In this document: in pieces, positions 1 through 13,498 of the stretch
Numbering within the stretch: the first letter of the stretch is position 1
Layout of the letters: every line of letters begins with the position of its first letter
DNA from: Photobacterium sp. TY1-4
GTDB taxonomy: Bacteria; Pseudomonadota; Gammaproteobacteria; Enterobacterales; Vibrionaceae
Length of the DNA stretch: 64,000 nt
Direction of reading: 5' to 3'
Assembly: GCF_025398175.1 (NCBI RefSeq)
Contig: NZ_CP099734.1
Coordinates: forward strand, 2,666,001-2,730,000
Made by a program: the position numbers and the translations under genes
Notes under the pieces: generated by a model
What the model saw: the letters and a program-made list of their open reading frames with translations, nothing else
Told to the model about the DNA's origin: nothing
Databases searched by the model: none

Positions 1-1228
1 GCAGATTCTCTGTCGTCCAGGCTTCCAACGCTTCAACTTTGGCCAGTGCCAGTTCCAGCGCTTCTTTCGCAACCGGACGCAGGTGTTTCTTCGCTGCACC
101 TGCTTCAAACTCGCTGAAGTCCTGATAGAAATAACGAGACTGCTCGGCCAGTTCAATCAGGGTATTGCAACGCTCACCCACCAGTTGGATCACATCGGTC
201 ACAGCCGGGCCGTTTGCCGTATCAATTTCCTTCTGATCCAGGTGCCATTGCAGGTAAGTAGCAACATAGGCTGGATCGGATGATTTGATATAGTGGTTGT
301 TCAACCACAGCAGCTTATCGGTATTAAACGCTGAAGCTGACTTGCTGATCGAATCCAGGCTGAACAGCTTGATCATCTCTTCCAGCGAGAAAATTTCCTG
401 ATCGCCGTGAGACCAACCCAGACGAACCAGGTAGTTCAGCAGCGCCTGCGGCAGGTAACCCTCATCGCGGTACTGCATCACGCTGACAGCGCCGTGGCGT
501 TTGGACAGCTTGGTACCATCATCGCCCAGGATCATGGCACAGTGGGCAAACTCAGGGACCGGTGCACCCAGAGCCTGATAAATGTTGATCTGGCGCGGCG
601 TATTGTTGATATGGTCTTCCCCACGGACAACCTGGGTGATCCCCATATCCCAATCATCAACCACCACACAGAAGTTATAGGTTGGGCTGCCATCGGTACG
701 GCGAATGATCAGATCATCCAGCTCACTGTTGGCAATTTCAATTCGGCCACGCACGTGATCATTGAAGACGACGGTCCCTTCCTTCGGATTGCGGAAACGG
801 ATCACAAACGGGCTGTCTTCAGTCGCAGCATCGTTCGCCGCGATCACTTTCGGATGATTGGCATCGTAGCGCGGCTTCACGCCTGCCGCCATTTGTGCTT
901 CACGGATTTCATCCAGCAGCTCTTTCGGGCAGTAACACTTATACGCCTTGTCTTCCGCCAGCAGTTGGTCAATCAACTGGTTGTAACGGTCAAAACGCTT
1001 AGTCTGGTAGTAAGGACCCTCATCCCAAGTCAGGCCAAGCCACGCCATTCCTTCCAAAATGGCGTCAATCGCTTCCTGAGTCGAACGCTCGAGATCCGTG
1101 TCTTCAATACGCAGGACGAATTCACCGCCCATGTGTTTTGCAAATAGCCAAGAGTACAGCGCTGTACGAGCACCACCCACATGTAAAAAGCCTGTCGGGC
1201 TCGGTGCGAAGCGAGTTTTCACCGTCAT
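1..1228 (-). CDS. gltX: Glutamyl-tRNA synthetase, 3' end beyond window
   Basis: Class I aminoacyl-tRNA synthetase that charges tRNA-Glu with glutamate in the cytoplasm. Reading from the ATG at 1228, the product starts [13 protein letters not shown] and carries the HIGH-class signature as LHVGG, then the Glu-binding FVLRIEDTD stretch. Near residue 240 it has the KMSKS-class loop as KLSKRHG. These are hallmarks of the bacterial GltX family. About 409 codons are present; the family is about 470 residues, so roughly 60 C-terminal residues lie outside the window. An AGGTA ribosome-binding site precedes the start. The gene is cut by the window edge, not broken. Confidence 0.97.
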   Translation of the reverse strand, partial: MTVKTRFAPSPTGFLHVGGARTALYSWLFAKHMGGEFVLRIEDTDLERSTQEAIDAILEGMAWLGLTWDEGPYYQTKRFDRYNQLIDQLLAEDKAYKCYCPKELLDEIREAQMAAGVKPRYDANHPKVIAANDAATEDSPFVIRFRNPKEGTVVFNDHVRGRIEIANSELDDLIIRRTDGSPTYNFCVVVDDWDMGITQVVRGEDHINNTPRQINIYQALGAPVPEFAHCAMILGDDGTKLSKRHGAVSVMQYRDEGYLPQALLNYLVRLGWSHGDQEIFSLEEMIKLFSLDSISKSASAFNTDKLLWLNNHYIKSSDPAYVATYLQWHLDQKEIDTANGPAVTDVIQLVGERCNTLIELAEQSRYFYQDFSEFEAGAAKKHLRPVAKEALELALAKVEALEAWTTENL

Positions 1229-1455
1229 CTGAAATACCTAAATGAAAGAAGATGCATCTGGCAGCAAAATCACTGCCTTACTAAAGATGGCCGCTATTTT
1301 AGCATTGTGAATCGAGAGTACAAACTGTCACGGAGCAACAGCATTGAGGAAAAGAAGGCGAGCATCAGGAGATGGGGGATGTAGAAAACAGCCAAAGCTG
1401 CTTCCCACACCCGCGATAGTGGCTCAAGAACTCAAAAGTCTTTGGCCAAAAGTTA

Positions 1456-1656
1456 TCAAAAGATCGTTTTACCACCTTTTTGCTGGCAAATATGATGCGG
1501 CACCCATTGTTGGGTCGTTTTGCCATCCACATCAATCACACAGCGGTAGATCGGCATACTCGGCTGCCCACCAGAGCCTTGATTATTACTGGCCAGTGCC
1601 CAGGCAGAAGAAAGTGACATCAGCAGTACCACCATACTTGTAACGAATGCTTTCAT
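1456..1656 (-). CDS. Small exported protein, 66 aa, function unknown
   Basis: The 66-residue product begins with a clear Sec signal peptide (K2 followed by a hydrophobic run to about residue 20, then ALA-S). The mature part is about 45 residues with two cysteines (C38 and C58) that could pair in the periplasm, and it ends GGKTIF. A GAGG ribosome-binding site lies five bases before the ATG. It sits alone between gltX and the chitoporin gene. I do not recognise a named family. The signal peptide, ribosome-binding site and paired cysteines support a real gene, but nothing in the sequence tells its function. Confidence 0.7.
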   Translation of the reverse strand: MKAFVTSMVVLLMSLSSAWALASNNQGSGGQPSMPIYRCVIDVDGKTTQQWVPHHICQQKGGKTIF

Positions 1657-1853
1657 ACAACCTCACTTAATCAGGCAATCACATCAGTTTGGAGTATAGG
1701 TCACGCTTTAGAGTACTTTGATGCCAAACAATTATTTTTTAAAACAAAGAAATGGTTTATCTCAACCTTGATACTGGGTTCATGAGCGGCATTTTATGCT
1801 GCCAATCGCTCGGTAGCCCCCAGCTCGACAGCGTGAGTCGTTCACAATAAAAA

Positions 1854-1874
1854 AGCCGGGCACATGGCCCGGCT
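1854..1874 (-). terminator. Intrinsic terminator after the chitoporin gene
   Basis: An 8-bp perfect stem (1854-1861 with 1867-1874, arms AGCCGGGC and GCCCGGCT) with a five-base loop is followed on the minus strand by a run of T (the A run at 1848-1853). It lies 20 bases beyond the stop of the porin gene at 1894. Confidence 0.9.
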
Positions 1875-1893
1875 CCGTCAATTCAGTAACGAA

Positions 1894-3300
1894 TTACTTG
1901 ATTGTATAAGGAATTGACAGCGTTACTTTGATATCTGTTTCGTCCTGGAACAAGTTTGTCCAGCCAGTCCAGTTATCTGTTTCAGTGTCATTGACGTACT
2001 CAGTGTAGTGGAAGCCAACATTCGCACCTTCCAGAGCACCGTTTGAAATCGCATAGTTGGCGAAGATGCTCCCGGCGTATTCTGACAGGTCATCCAGGCC
2101 AGCGACATCAGAAGAGGCGACACCCATAGCAGCGGAGATACCAGCTGAGAATCCAGGTGCGCCGATATCGCTGAAGTCACGTGACAGCGAGCCGAAGAGC
2201 GCCAGTTCACCATCGTGGTTGAAGTCAGAGCGGTTGTTCCACCATACATCGTAAGTCCCGTTCGAGCCACCGTATTGCTTGGTCAGGCGATACGCAAAAT
2301 CTGCCATAGCGCTGTCATCCTTACCATCAGCAACCGTATAAGTTGCTTCTGCACGGACCGAATATGGGCCAAATGAATTACCGGACATGAGTGCGAACTG
2401 GTAAGCCGTACTATCGTACTGCTGGTCATCATCAATCGCGTACAGCTGAGCCGCGAGGAACAGGCCGCTGTCTGAAGTCGAGTTCACTTTCACGTGGGCA
2501 GTCTTACGGTCACCGTCAGTCAGGCCAGCATACGCACCATCAATGTTGATCCCACTTGGCAAAGAGTAGCGCGCACCGATTGAGTATGCATCACCTGCAT
2601 CACTCCCGTCAGTCTGTTGGAACTGATAAGTATCTTTGAACCATGGTGCTTTATAACGATCAGCGTACACAAGACCCAGTTGCAGATCACCCAGGTTCAC
2701 CCCAACTTCCCCCCCAAGGTATGAACCGGCAGCGAAGCTCCAGTTTACGCCAATGGCCGATGGTACCGATGGCTGGAAGTAACCCAATTTTGCAGTAGCG
2801 CTATCACCAAATTTAAACTTGGCCGCAACTGTTTGGTAGCTAATCCCATTCTCATTACAGTCAACATTCCATTTACTTTCAGTACCGGCATCGCCCTTTT
2901 GATCCAGACATTCACCGTTCGCAGGGCCATCACTACCGTATGGACCACTGACATTCCAGAAATTCATTTCATGGTCTGGCGAAGAGTTTTGCCACATATC
3001 AAATGTACTGTAGACATTGAGGTCCAAGCCGACCACATCGCCCACATAGCCAGAGCTAAAGCCTAAATTCATGAAGATGGAGCCGTGATCTAAATTCGGT
3101 TTTTTAGCCGTATCTTCTTTTTTCACGGCATCGAACCCACCACGCTCACGATCGCGCAGGAAGAAATTTACCGAGCCATTCATTGATGAATCATCAAGAA
3201 AACCACTGGCGTGGGCAGTTGTGGTGACGGTAAGTGCCGAGCCAGCCATCACACCAACAACGACCGCACTTAATACCGAACGCTTAAACATTTTATCCAT
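1894..3300 (-). CDS. chiP: Chitoporin-type outer membrane porin
   Basis: Outer-membrane beta-barrel porin of the OprD-like chitoporin family, which lets chitooligosaccharides enter the periplasm of Vibrionaceae. From the chosen ATG at 3300 the product is 468 residues with a signal peptide ending near AHASGF. The mature protein is acidic and rich in alternating aromatic and Gly residues, as expected for beta strands. I chose this start over an in-frame one 78 bases upstream because AGGAG lies just before it and the signal peptide starts here. Identification as chitoporin rests on protein character and on the neighbouring ligA-zipA-cysZ-cysK order, where the Vibrio cholerae chitoporin gene lies. 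Substrate specificity is inferred. Confidence 0.85.
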   Translation of the reverse strand: MDKMFKRSVLSAVVVGVMAGSALTVTTTAHASGFLDDSSMNGSVNFFLRDRERGGFDAVKKEDTAKKPNLDHGSIFMNLGFSSGYVGDVVGLDLNVYSTFDMWQNSSPDHEMNFWNVSGPYGSDGPANGECLDQKGDAGTESKWNVDCNENGISYQTVAAKFKFGDSATAKLGYFQPSVPSAIGVNWSFAAGSYLGGEVGVNLGDLQLGLVYADRYKAPWFKDTYQFQQTDGSDAGDAYSIGARYSLPSGINIDGAYAGLTDGDRKTAHVKVNSTSDSGLFLAAQLYAIDDDQQYDSTAYQFALMSGNSFGPYSVRAEATYTVADGKDDSAMADFAYRLTKQYGGSNGTYDVWWNNRSDFNHDGELALFGSLSRDFSDIGAPGFSAGISAAMGVASSDVAGLDDLSEYAGSIFANYAISNGALEGANVGFHYTEYVNDTETDNWTGWTNLFQDETDIKVTLSIPYTIK

Positions 3301-3747
3301 GGAAAAACTCCTAAAAATACTAGCTGATTTACCTGTGCCTAAAAGGTTGGCCGCCGAAGGCACTAAGCAACTCCCCATATGTCAGCGCCGTTGAAAAACC
3401 GCGCTAAATCATATTTGTTCCGTTCGTTAGAACGTCTGATTTACTTCACTCACTAGACTACTTTCGCAGCGCAAAACATCAACGACAACTTACTTAATTG
3501 TTTAAAAAATATGAGGCAGTGCAAACTTTTCCTTCGTTAGTGATCCAGCTCAAGCGAATTCGAAAAACGAATAATAACCTACAGTAACAACAACTTATAC
3601 AAACTTCATTTGCAATGCGTGATCTCACTCGAGAAATAAGTGATCTATCACTTAGCTCGTTTCAAGTAAATAAGACCCAAGAACGAAGTATGATCGGATG
3701 GTATTTTTAAGATGAAAAATATGTAGAAGGAATATTATAAAGGTAAT
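3301..3747. promoter_or_regulatory. chiP upstream region with several short palindromes
   Basis: This AT-rich, roughly 450-base stretch between chiP and the ligA terminator has no credible gene. It holds a perfect 7-2-7 palindrome at 3638-3653 (AAGTGAT-CT-ATCACTT), a 4-2-4 palindrome at 3619-3628 (GTGATCTCAC), and ATTCG-AAAAA-CGAAT at 3558-3572. The last resembles a short NagC/Mlc-type operator. None has the TGTGA-N6-TCACA spacing of a standard CRP site. Chitoporin genes are regulated by sugar availability, so these are plausible operators, but the regulator cannot be named from sequence. Confidence 0.45.
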
Positions 3748-3782
3748 AAAAAAGTGGCACCGGTCACCCCAATGCCACTTTT
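3748..3782 (-). terminator. Terminator after ligA
   Basis: Arms GTGGCA (3754-3759) and TGCCAC (3773-3778) are flanked by A and T runs, giving an intrinsic terminator that can work in both directions. It lies 24 bases past the ligA stop. Confidence 0.85.
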
Positions 3783-3805
3783 ATTCAATTGCGTCGACGA
3801 ATTAA

Positions 3806-7137
<3,332 letters not shown>

Positions 7138-7536
7138 ATGAATACTCTGACTTTACTCTTTCCCCGTAACAGGGATTATGACCATGACTATGACTCAGGC
7201 AACCCGGCGAAACGCCCTCACTTGAAAGATCACCTCAACCGATTTGCTCGATTCCTTTAACCACCTTGCCAGTACCGCGCAGATAATTAAAGGAATGGGC
7301 TCTAATGTACCAAAACTCAAATCAGAAAGAGAAGACGATTATTGCGATTCCGGCAAGATAGTGCTCCTGAGCACAAAATCGCGCAAATTTCAGCCTGGAA
7401 ATTGGATTTTCCGACTTTTATGAGCCATGACGCCAAGATGGGATTTGCTTCACAACCCGGCTCACCGTTAACATGCTTCCACCTGTTGCTGATCCGCATT
7501 TTGCATCATCCGTCGGTACATTCAGAGGAGAACCCG
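7138..7536. other. zipA-cysZ divergent intergenic region
   Basis: This 399-base region separates the divergent zipA and cysZ genes and must hold both promoters. I see no RNA gene, strong palindrome or convincing ORF. The plus-strand frame continuing upstream of cysZ has no ribosome-binding site. Confidence 0.6.
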
Positions 7537-8295
7537 ATGTCACAGTCCATGGCCCAACAGCCACATACCGGAGCCGGCTATTTTTTCAAGGGCATGTCCC
7601 TGGCCATGCAGCCCGGCACCCGCCGCTTCGTGCTCATGCCGTTACTCATTAATATTCTGCTGTTCGGCAGCGCCTTTACGTATGTCCTGATGCAACTGGA
7701 TGACTGGATCAACAGCTGGATGTCTGCCCTGCCAACCTGGCTCGACTGGCTCTCATACCTGCTCTGGCCACTGCTGGCAATTGCCGCACTGGTCACGTTT
7801 TCTTACTTTTTCAGCACCATTGCCAATTGGATTGCCGCGCCCTTTAACGGCCTGCTGGCCGAACACCTGGAAGCCAAGCTGACCGGCGCCAAAGCACCGG
7901 ATGCCGGACTGCGCGCGATCCTCAAAGACTTGCCGCGCATCATGCACCGGGAATGGGTCAAACTGAAATACTACCTCCCCAAGGCCATCGGGCTGCTGAT
8001 CCTGATGTGGATTCCGGCCATCGGCCAGACCATCGGTCCGGTGCTCTGGTTTTTGTTCAGTGCCTGGATGATGAGCATTCAATATGCGGACTACCCGTTC
8101 GATAACCACAAAGTGCCGTTTCCGGCCATGCGTGATGCCCTGAAGCAAAAACGCGGCAAGTCTCTGGGCTTTGGCACGCTGGTCATGCTCTTTACCATGA
8201 CGCCACTCCTGAACCTGGTGGTGATGCCGATTGCGGTGTGCGGCGCCACCGCCATGTGGGTCGACCATTACCGCGGCCAGTTCCGCAACTACTAA
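7537..8295 (+). CDS. cysZ: Sulfate transporter CysZ
   Basis: Inner-membrane protein that imports sulfate for cysteine synthesis. The 252-residue product has hydrophobic segments near residues 27-50, 65-95, 140-165 and 200-235, and the conserved N-terminal [11 protein letters not shown] region of CysZ. The ATG at 7537 is preceded by GAGGAG at optimal spacing; a longer in-frame start at 7342 would add 65 residues of unlikely sequence. The neighbouring cysK uses the sulfide made from this sulfate, which fits the E. coli arrangement. Confidence 0.95.
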   Translation: MSQSMAQQPHTGAGYFFKGMSLAMQPGTRRFVLMPLLINILLFGSAFTYVLMQLDDWINSWMSALPTWLDWLSYLLWPLLAIAALVTFSYFFSTIANWIAAPFNGLLAEHLEAKLTGAKAPDAGLRAILKDLPRIMHREWVKLKYYLPKAIGLLILMWIPAIGQTIGPVLWFLFSAWMMSIQYADYPFDNHKVPFPAMRDALKQKRGKSLGFGTLVMLFTMTPLLNLVVMPIAVCGATAMWVDHYRGQFRNY

Positions 8296-8483
8296 TCACG
8301 TCCCCTTGCCGCACTGACCCGTGTATTCTGCTCGAGTCAGTGTGGCGTTGTTCTTTCTTATTTCTGCTTACAATTCCCTCCTATATAACAATAAGATATA
8401 ACAATTAATTACTTTCCAAATTCAAGACACGGTTTATGCTTAACCTGTTAATTGTTTAAACGTGTCACGAAGGAACGACCAGC

Positions 8484-9452
8484 ATGAGCAAGATTTACGA
8501 AGATAATTCCCTAACGATTGGTAATACCCCGCTCGTTCGCCTGAACCGTGTCAGTCAAGGTAACGTTCTGGCCAAAGTTGAAGCCCGTAACCCAAGCTTC
8601 AGTGTGAAATGCCGTATCGGTGCCAACATGATTTGGGACGCCGAGAAAAAAGGTCTGCTGAAAGAAGGCGTGGAACTGGTTGAGCCAACCAGCGGCAATA
8701 CCGGTATTGCTCTTGCGTTTGTCGCCGCGGCCCGTGGCTACAAGTTAACGCTGACCATGCCGGAAAGTATGAGCCTGGAGCGCCGCAAGCTGCTCAAGGC
8801 GCTGGGTGCCAACTTGGTGCTGACCGAAGCTCCGAAAGGGATGAAAGGCGCCATTGAGAAAGCCGAAGAGATTGTGGCCTCGGATCCGGCGAAATACCTG
8901 CTGTTGCAACAGTTCAGCAACCCGGCCAACCCGGAAATCCATGAAAAAACCACCGGCCCTGAAATTTGGGAAGCCACCGATGGTGACATTGATGTGTTTG
9001 TCTCGGGTGTCGGCACCGGTGGAACCCTGACAGGCGTGAGCCGCTTTATCAAGCAGCAAAAAGGCAAAGCCATCACCACAGTTGCCGTCGAGCCGTCCGA
9101 GTCTCCGGTCATCACCCAGGCCTTGAACGGCGAAGAGATCAAACCTGCACCGCATAAGATTCAGGGGATCGGTGCCGGCTTTATCCCGGGCAACCTGGAC
9201 CTGGATTTGATCGATGAAGTTGCGCAAGTCAGCTCTGAAGATGCCATCGACATGGCACGTCGCCTGATGGAAGAAGAAGGGATCCTGGCCGGTATTTCTT
9301 CTGGCGCCGCCGTGGTTGCCGCGAACCGCATCGCAGAACGTCCTGAATTTGCTGGTAAGAACATTGTTGTTGTGCTACCAAGCTCATGTGAGCGCTATCT
9401 TTCAACAGCCCTGTTTGCCGGTATTTTCACTGAAAAAGAAACCCAACAGTGA
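8484..9452 (+). CDS. cysK: Cysteine synthase A
   Basis: PLP enzyme that makes L-cysteine from O-acetylserine and sulfide. The 322-residue product has the PLP-binding lysine at K42 in NPSFSVKCR, the substrate loop TSGNTG, and the phosphate-binding glycine loop GTGGTLTG. An AAGGA ribosome-binding site lies nine bases before the ATG. The 188-base upstream region is AT-rich and must contain the promoter; a CysB site is expected from other species but I cannot mark one. A terminator follows. Confidence 0.98.
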   Translation: MSKIYEDNSLTIGNTPLVRLNRVSQGNVLAKVEARNPSFSVKCRIGANMIWDAEKKGLLKEGVELVEPTSGNTGIALAFVAAARGYKLTLTMPESMSLERRKLLKALGANLVLTEAPKGMKGAIEKAEEIVASDPAKYLLLQQFSNPANPEIHEKTTGPEIWEATDGDIDVFVSGVGTGGTLTGVSRFIKQQKGKAITTVAVEPSESPVITQALNGEEIKPAPHKIQGIGAGFIPGNLDLDLIDEVAQVSSEDAIDMARRLMEEEGILAGISSGAAVVAANRIAERPEFAGKNIVVVLPSSCERYLSTALFAGIFTEKETQQ

Positions 9453-9490
9453 TCACACTTTAAAAAGTTAGAGGTCAGATAACTACCTGA

Positions 9491-9516
9491 AAGCTCCCCC
9501 AGTGGGGGCTTTTTTG
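9491..9516 (+). terminator. Terminator after cysK
   Basis: CCCCC-AGT-GGGGG with flanking A/T pairs is followed by TTTTTT, 39 bases after the cysK stop. Confidence 0.85.
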
Positions 9517-9554
9517 TTGCATTTCGCACTGAGCTTTAATATAAAACCGTTGCG

Positions 9555-9579
9555 TTTTATTTCTAGCGTCGAAATAAAA
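9555..9579 (+). promoter_or_regulatory. Mlc/NagC-like operator upstream of ptsHI-crr
   Basis: A perfect inverted repeat has nine-base arms TTTTATTTC (9555-9563) and GAAATAAAA (9571-9579) around a seven-base spacer. This is the form expected for the ROK-family repressors Mlc and NagC (TTATTT...AAATAA). In E. coli, Mlc controls the pts operon, so the position 187 bases before ptsH makes sense. The assignment is by motif and context. Confidence 0.65.
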
Positions 9580-9594
9580 GGTCAATTATTGACC
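9580..9594 (+). promoter_or_regulatory. Second perfect palindrome abutting the Mlc-like site
   Basis: A 7-1-7 perfect palindrome, GGTCAAT-T-ATTGACC, begins at the base after the preceding operator ends. I cannot name its regulator. A TCACA half-site within AATGTCACA at about 9617-9625 may be part of a CRP site, as at the E. coli ptsH promoter. Confidence 0.45.
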
Positions 9595-9765
9595 AGTTTG
9601 ACACTTGAAATGCCATAAATGTCACAAAACATTGACTTGGATTAAGCTAAAACGCCGAACTGTTGGGTAGTTTATACTCCAGGTGAGCAAAGACAGGTTA
9701 TCCGGGTTAAGCTTACTTTCAGTTACGTTAATATTAAATAAATACGAAATGAATCGGGGTGAAAA

Positions 9766-10023
9766 ATGTATCAGAAGCAAGTTGAGATTACTGCAGAAAA
9801 TGGTCTACACACGCGTCCGGCTGCACAATTCGTGAAAGAAGCCAAAGCGTTTGACGCCGACATCACTGTCACTTCTAACGGCAAAAGCGCCAGCGCTAAA
9901 AGCCTGTTCAAACTACAAACTCTGGGTCTGGTGAAAGGGACCGTTGTGACCATCTCAGCTGAAGGTACTCAGGCACAACAAGCTGTCGATCACCTGGTCG
10001 CCCTCATGGACGAACTGCATTAA
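9766..10023 (+). CDS. ptsH: Phosphocarrier protein HPr
   Basis: Soluble phosphocarrier of the phosphoenolpyruvate-sugar phosphotransferase system. It takes phosphate from enzyme I and passes it to the sugar-specific EIIA proteins. The 85-residue product has the phosphorylated histidine at H15 in GLHTRPA and the conserved S46 in [14 protein letters not shown] precedes the ATG. It is the first gene of the ptsH-ptsI-crr operon. Confidence 0.99.
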   Translation: MYQKQVEITAENGLHTRPAAQFVKEAKAFDADITVTSNGKSASAKSLFKLQTLGLVKGTVVTISAEGTQAQQAVDHLVALMDELH

Positions 10024-10075
10024 TTCGCAGCTGTTTGTCACACATCCAAGTTTCTAGTTAATTTAAGGTAAGGCT

Positions 10076-11803
10076 ATGATTTCAGGTATCCTGGCATCTC
10101 CGGGTATTGCTTTCGGTAAAGCACTACTCCTGCAGGAAGAAGAGATTGTTCTAAACAAGGCTCCTGTCGCTGCAGATCAAATCGAGAACGAAATTCAGCG
10201 TTTCTTCGACGCTCGAAAAAAATCTTCCGAACAACTGGAAGTGATCAAAGAGAAAGCACGCGTCACCTTTGGTGAAGAAAAAGAAGCGATCTTTGAAGGT
10301 CACATCATGCTGCTGGAAGATGAAGAGCTGGAAGAAGAAATCATAGCCTTCATTAAAGATAACAAAGCATCCGCAGACCTTGCGATTCATTCTGTGATCG
10401 AAGAGCAAGCCATGACGCTGGAATCGCTGGATGACGAATACCTGAAAGAGCGTGCCACGGATATCCGGGATATCGGTAACCGTGTGGTCAAAAACGCGCT
10501 GGGGATCAATGTGGTCAATCTGAGCGCGATCAATGAAGAAGTGATCCTGGTTGCCAACGACCTGACCCCTTCAGAAACCGCGCAAATCAACCTGAACTAT
10601 GTACTGGGCTTCATCACCGATATCGGCGGCCGGACATCTCACACGTCAATCATGGCCCGCTCGCTGGAGCTGCCGGCGATTGTCGGGACCAATGACATCA
10701 CGGCAAAAGTGAAGAACGGCGATATGCTGCTCCTCGATGCCATTAACAATGAAGTGATCGTCAACCCAAGCGAAGCCGAACTGACCAAATTCAAAGCGAT
10801 CCGTGACGCTCACCAAGCTGAAAAAGAAGAACTGGCGAAACTGAAAGATTTGCCGGCCATCACTTTAGACGGCAAGCAAGTTGAAGTGTGCGGCAACATC
10901 GGTACCGTGAAAGACTGCGACGGCATCAACCGCAATGGCGGTGAAGGCGTCGGCCTGTACCGGACTGAATTCCTGTTCATGGATCGCGACGCACTGCCAA
11001 CCGAAGAAGAGCAGTACCAGGCGTATAAAGATGTTGCGGAAGCCATGCACGGCGAGCCCGTGATTATCCGCACCATGGACATCGGCGGCGACAAAGACCT
11101 GCCATACATGGATCTGCCGCAAGAAATGAATCCATTCCTGGGCTGGCGTGCCGTACGGATCAGCCTAGATCGTCGCGAGATCCTGCGTGATCAGCTGCGT
11201 GGTATCCTGCGCGCTTCTGCCCACGGCAAAATCCGCATCATGTTCCCGATGATCATCTCTGTTGAAGAGATCCGTGAGCTGAAAGCGGCCCTGGACACCT
11301 ACAAAACCGAGCTTCGTGCTGAAGGCCTGGCCTTTGACGAAAGCATCCAAATCGGTGTGATGGTGGAAACACCAGCGGCAGCAGCGATTGCTCACCACCT
11401 TGCCAAAGAAGTTGATTTCTTTAGTATTGGTACAAACGACCTAACCCAGTATACTCTGGCTGTTGACCGTGGTAATGAGCTGATCTCTCACCTGTATAAC
11501 CCACTGTCTCCTGCTGTCCTGACGGTGATCAAACAAGTGATCGATGCGTCGCACAAAGAAGGCAAATGGACAGGTATGTGCGGTGAGCTTGCCGGTGACG
11601 AGCGTGCAACCCTGCTTCTGTTGGGCATGGGCCTGGACGAGTTCAGCATGAGTGGGATCTCAATTCCGCGCATTAAGAAAATTATCCGTAACGCGAATTT
11701 TGCTGATGTTCAGGCAATGGCCGAGCAAGCACTGGCGCTACCGACAGCAGCTGAAATCGAAGCACACGTAGAAAAATTCATCGCAGAAAAGACCATCTGC
11801 TAA
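10076..11803 (+). CDS. ptsI: PTS enzyme I
   Basis: Cytoplasmic enzyme that takes phosphate from phosphoenolpyruvate and phosphorylates HPr, the first step for all PTS sugars. The 575-residue length is standard. The phosphorylated histidine is H189 in [12 protein letters not shown]. The C-terminal PEP-binding barrel has the [13 protein letters not shown] signature and the active-site cysteine in [10 protein letters not shown]. It lies 52 bases downstream of ptsH with its own ribosome-binding site. Confidence 0.99.
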   Translation: MISGILASPGIAFGKALLLQEEEIVLNKAPVAADQIENEIQRFFDARKKSSEQLEVIKEKARVTFGEEKEAIFEGHIMLLEDEELEEEIIAFIKDNKASADLAIHSVIEEQAMTLESLDDEYLKERATDIRDIGNRVVKNALGINVVNLSAINEEVILVANDLTPSETAQINLNYVLGFITDIGGRTSHTSIMARSLELPAIVGTNDITAKVKNGDMLLLDAINNEVIVNPSEAELTKFKAIRDAHQAEKEELAKLKDLPAITLDGKQVEVCGNIGTVKDCDGINRNGGEGVGLYRTEFLFMDRDALPTEEEQYQAYKDVAEAMHGEPVIIRTMDIGGDKDLPYMDLPQEMNPFLGWRAVRISLDRREILRDQLRGILRASAHGKIRIMFPMIISVEEIRELKAALDTYKTELRAEGLAFDESIQIGVMVETPAAAAIAHHLAKEVDFFSIGTNDLTQYTLAVDRGNELISHLYNPLSPAVLTVIKQVIDASHKEGKWTGMCGELAGDERATLLLLGMGLDEFSMSGISIPRIKKIIRNANFADVQAMAEQALALPTAAEIEAHVEKFIAEKTIC

Positions 11804-11843
11804 TATAGCAGCAGATAGAATAACAACGCTTAGGAGCAACGAT

Positions 11844-12353
11844 ATGGGTCTGTTTGACAAATTGAAGAAGCTGGTATCAGACGACAACAACGAAGCGGGT
11901 GCTATTGACATCATCGCACCGCTGTCTGGCGAGATCGTGAACATCGAAGATGTGCCAGATGTTGTGTTTGCAGAAAAAATCGTTGGTGATGGTATCGCAA
12001 TTAAGCCAGCTGGCAACAAAATGGTTGCCCCGGTAAACGGCACAATCGGCAAAATTTTCGAAACTAACCACGCGTTCTCTATCGAGTCTGACGATGGCAT
12101 CGAACTGTTTGTTCACTTCGGTATCGACACCGTTGAACTGAAAGGTGAAGGCTTCACCCGCGTGGCGGAAGAAGGCCAAACGGTGAAAATCGGTGACACG
12201 ATTATCGAATTCGATCTGGCTCTGCTGGAAGAAAAAGCAAAATCGACGCTGACACCTGTTGTTATCTCAAACATGGACGAAATCAAAGAACTGAACAAGC
12301 TGTCTGGCCCAACCACTGTGGGTGAAACACCAGTTCTGCGCGTGAAAAAGTAA
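11844..12353 (+). CDS. crr: PTS glucose-specific EIIA component
   Basis: Cytoplasmic phosphocarrier that passes phosphate to glucose/trehalose EIIBC and, by its phosphorylation state, governs adenylate cyclase and inducer exclusion in gammaproteobacteria. The 169-residue product has both active-site histidines, H76 in ETNHAFS and the phosphorylated H91 in [13 protein letters not shown] precedes the ATG. It is the last gene of the pts operon, before a strong terminator. Confidence 0.99.
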   Translation: MGLFDKLKKLVSDDNNEAGAIDIIAPLSGEIVNIEDVPDVVFAEKIVGDGIAIKPAGNKMVAPVNGTIGKIFETNHAFSIESDDGIELFVHFGIDTVELKGEGFTRVAEEGQTVKIGDTIIEFDLALLEEKAKSTLTPVVISNMDEIKELNKLSGPTTVGETPVLRVKK

Positions 12354-12385
12354 TCACCGCCTGCATTGTCCGTGCAGACACCAAT

Positions 12386-12417
12386 AAAAAAGCGCTCCCC
12401 TTGGGGAGCGCTTTTAT
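12386..12417. terminator. Bidirectional terminator between crr and the Dyp peroxidase gene
   Basis: Ten-base perfect arms (12391-12400 and 12403-12412) have an A run before and a T run after. It serves the convergent crr and peroxidase genes. Confidence 0.93.
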
Positions 12418-12434
12418 TTTACGAGCTCAATGCC

Positions 12435-13331
12435 TTACAGTGTATTGAGCATCTCCAGCGACGGGGCGAAGAAGTAAGCACCGGTCACCGCGCGGGTAAA
12501 GCGCAGCATGGTGTCTGTTTTGCCATCCGTTTCCCCATACATGCTCTCGAGCATCGCATGAAAGTTATGCTGAGTATGGCAATATGCGATAAACAACAGG
12601 CCATGATCGCCGCTCACCGTGCCATAAGGCAGGCTGTGACGAACAATCTTCAAGCCTTTCCCTTCCTCTTTGATATCCACCCGGCCCACATGTGAATTTT
12701 CCGGCACATCGTCGAGCTCAACCGAGTCCGGCTTGGTCCGGCCAATTACTTTCTCCTGCGCCTTGACGTTCAGGCGATGCCAGGCCGGCAGGTTATGGAC
12801 AAACCGTTGCACCATAACGAAGCTGCCCCCGGTAAACTCACCGTCCGGGATCAGAGCCACTTCACCGCGCGATTCCAGGGTTTTCGGGTTTTCTGTACCG
12901 TCAATGAACCCGGTCATGTCCCGCGCATCGAGATAACGGTAGCCATAGGTCTCATCCAGGATCTCAACCGCTTCCGCGATGGGCTGCAGGAACTGACGCA
13001 GCGCGAAGAAATTAAGATCATGACGGCTGGAGTTCAGGTGCAGCAACACATCGCCGCCTGTTGCCGGCGCAGTGATCTCCCCGCTCCCCAGCGGGCGGAA
13101 ATCATCAAACTGTGACGGTAGTGTCTGGCCCAGGCTCTGCCAGAATGACCGGCCGAATGCCACGCTGGCCCGCAGGTGGGCATCCGGTTGTTGATGATTC
13201 AATTCAGCCAGGCTGTCATGCCATTTCTGGCACTGACGAACCACGGCCGCCTGATCTCCAATCACCTTCAGCACAACGTAAAGTGCAAAAGGGCCCGCTT
13301 CCGGCAAAATTGCAGGTTGAGGGTGAGTCAT
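12435..13331 (-). CDS. yfeX: Dyp-type (YfeX-like) heme peroxidase
   Basis: Cytoplasmic dye-decolorizing-type peroxidase that binds heme b. The 298-residue product has the family motif GFIDG with catalytic D144. A histidine at H214 in NSHVGRVDI fits the proximal heme ligand of E. coli YfeX. The start has AGGAGAGG directly upstream. Claims that YfeX removes iron from heme are disputed in the literature; peroxidase activity is the safer call. It faces crr across a shared terminator. The E. coli homologue is also in the crr neighbourhood. Confidence 0.93.
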   Translation of the reverse strand: MTHPQPAILPEAGPFALYVVLKVIGDQAAVVRQCQKWHDSLAELNHQQPDAHLRASVAFGRSFWQSLGQTLPSQFDDFRPLGSGEITAPATGGDVLLHLNSSRHDLNFFALRQFLQPIAEAVEILDETYGYRYLDARDMTGFIDGTENPKTLESRGEVALIPDGEFTGGSFVMVQRFVHNLPAWHRLNVKAQEKVIGRTKPDSVELDDVPENSHVGRVDIKEEGKGLKIVRHSLPYGTVSGDHGLLFIAYCHTQHNFHAMLESMYGETDGKTDTMLRFTRAVTGAYFFAPSLEMLNTL

Positions 13332-13498
13332 AATCCTCTCCTAATTCTCGATTAACGATAAATCAATATATTATAACGAGATTTTATAGCCTGTATTTGA
13401 TTCCTGCCAGCGTTCTCAATAAATCATCTCCCCTCTTTACTTCCCTGGTTTTGTTCCACAAAATTGGGGCCGCCCCTTGTGAATAATTGTGAGCGATT

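Noticed and set aside
1344..1643. 99-codon plus-strand frame opposite the small exported protein
   Set aside because: The minus-strand frame has a signal peptide and a good ribosome-binding site; the plus frame has neither.
3638..3653. CRP site at the chiP palindrome
   Set aside because: GTGA and TCAC are four bases apart, whereas CRP needs six; the palindrome is real but not a standard CRP site.
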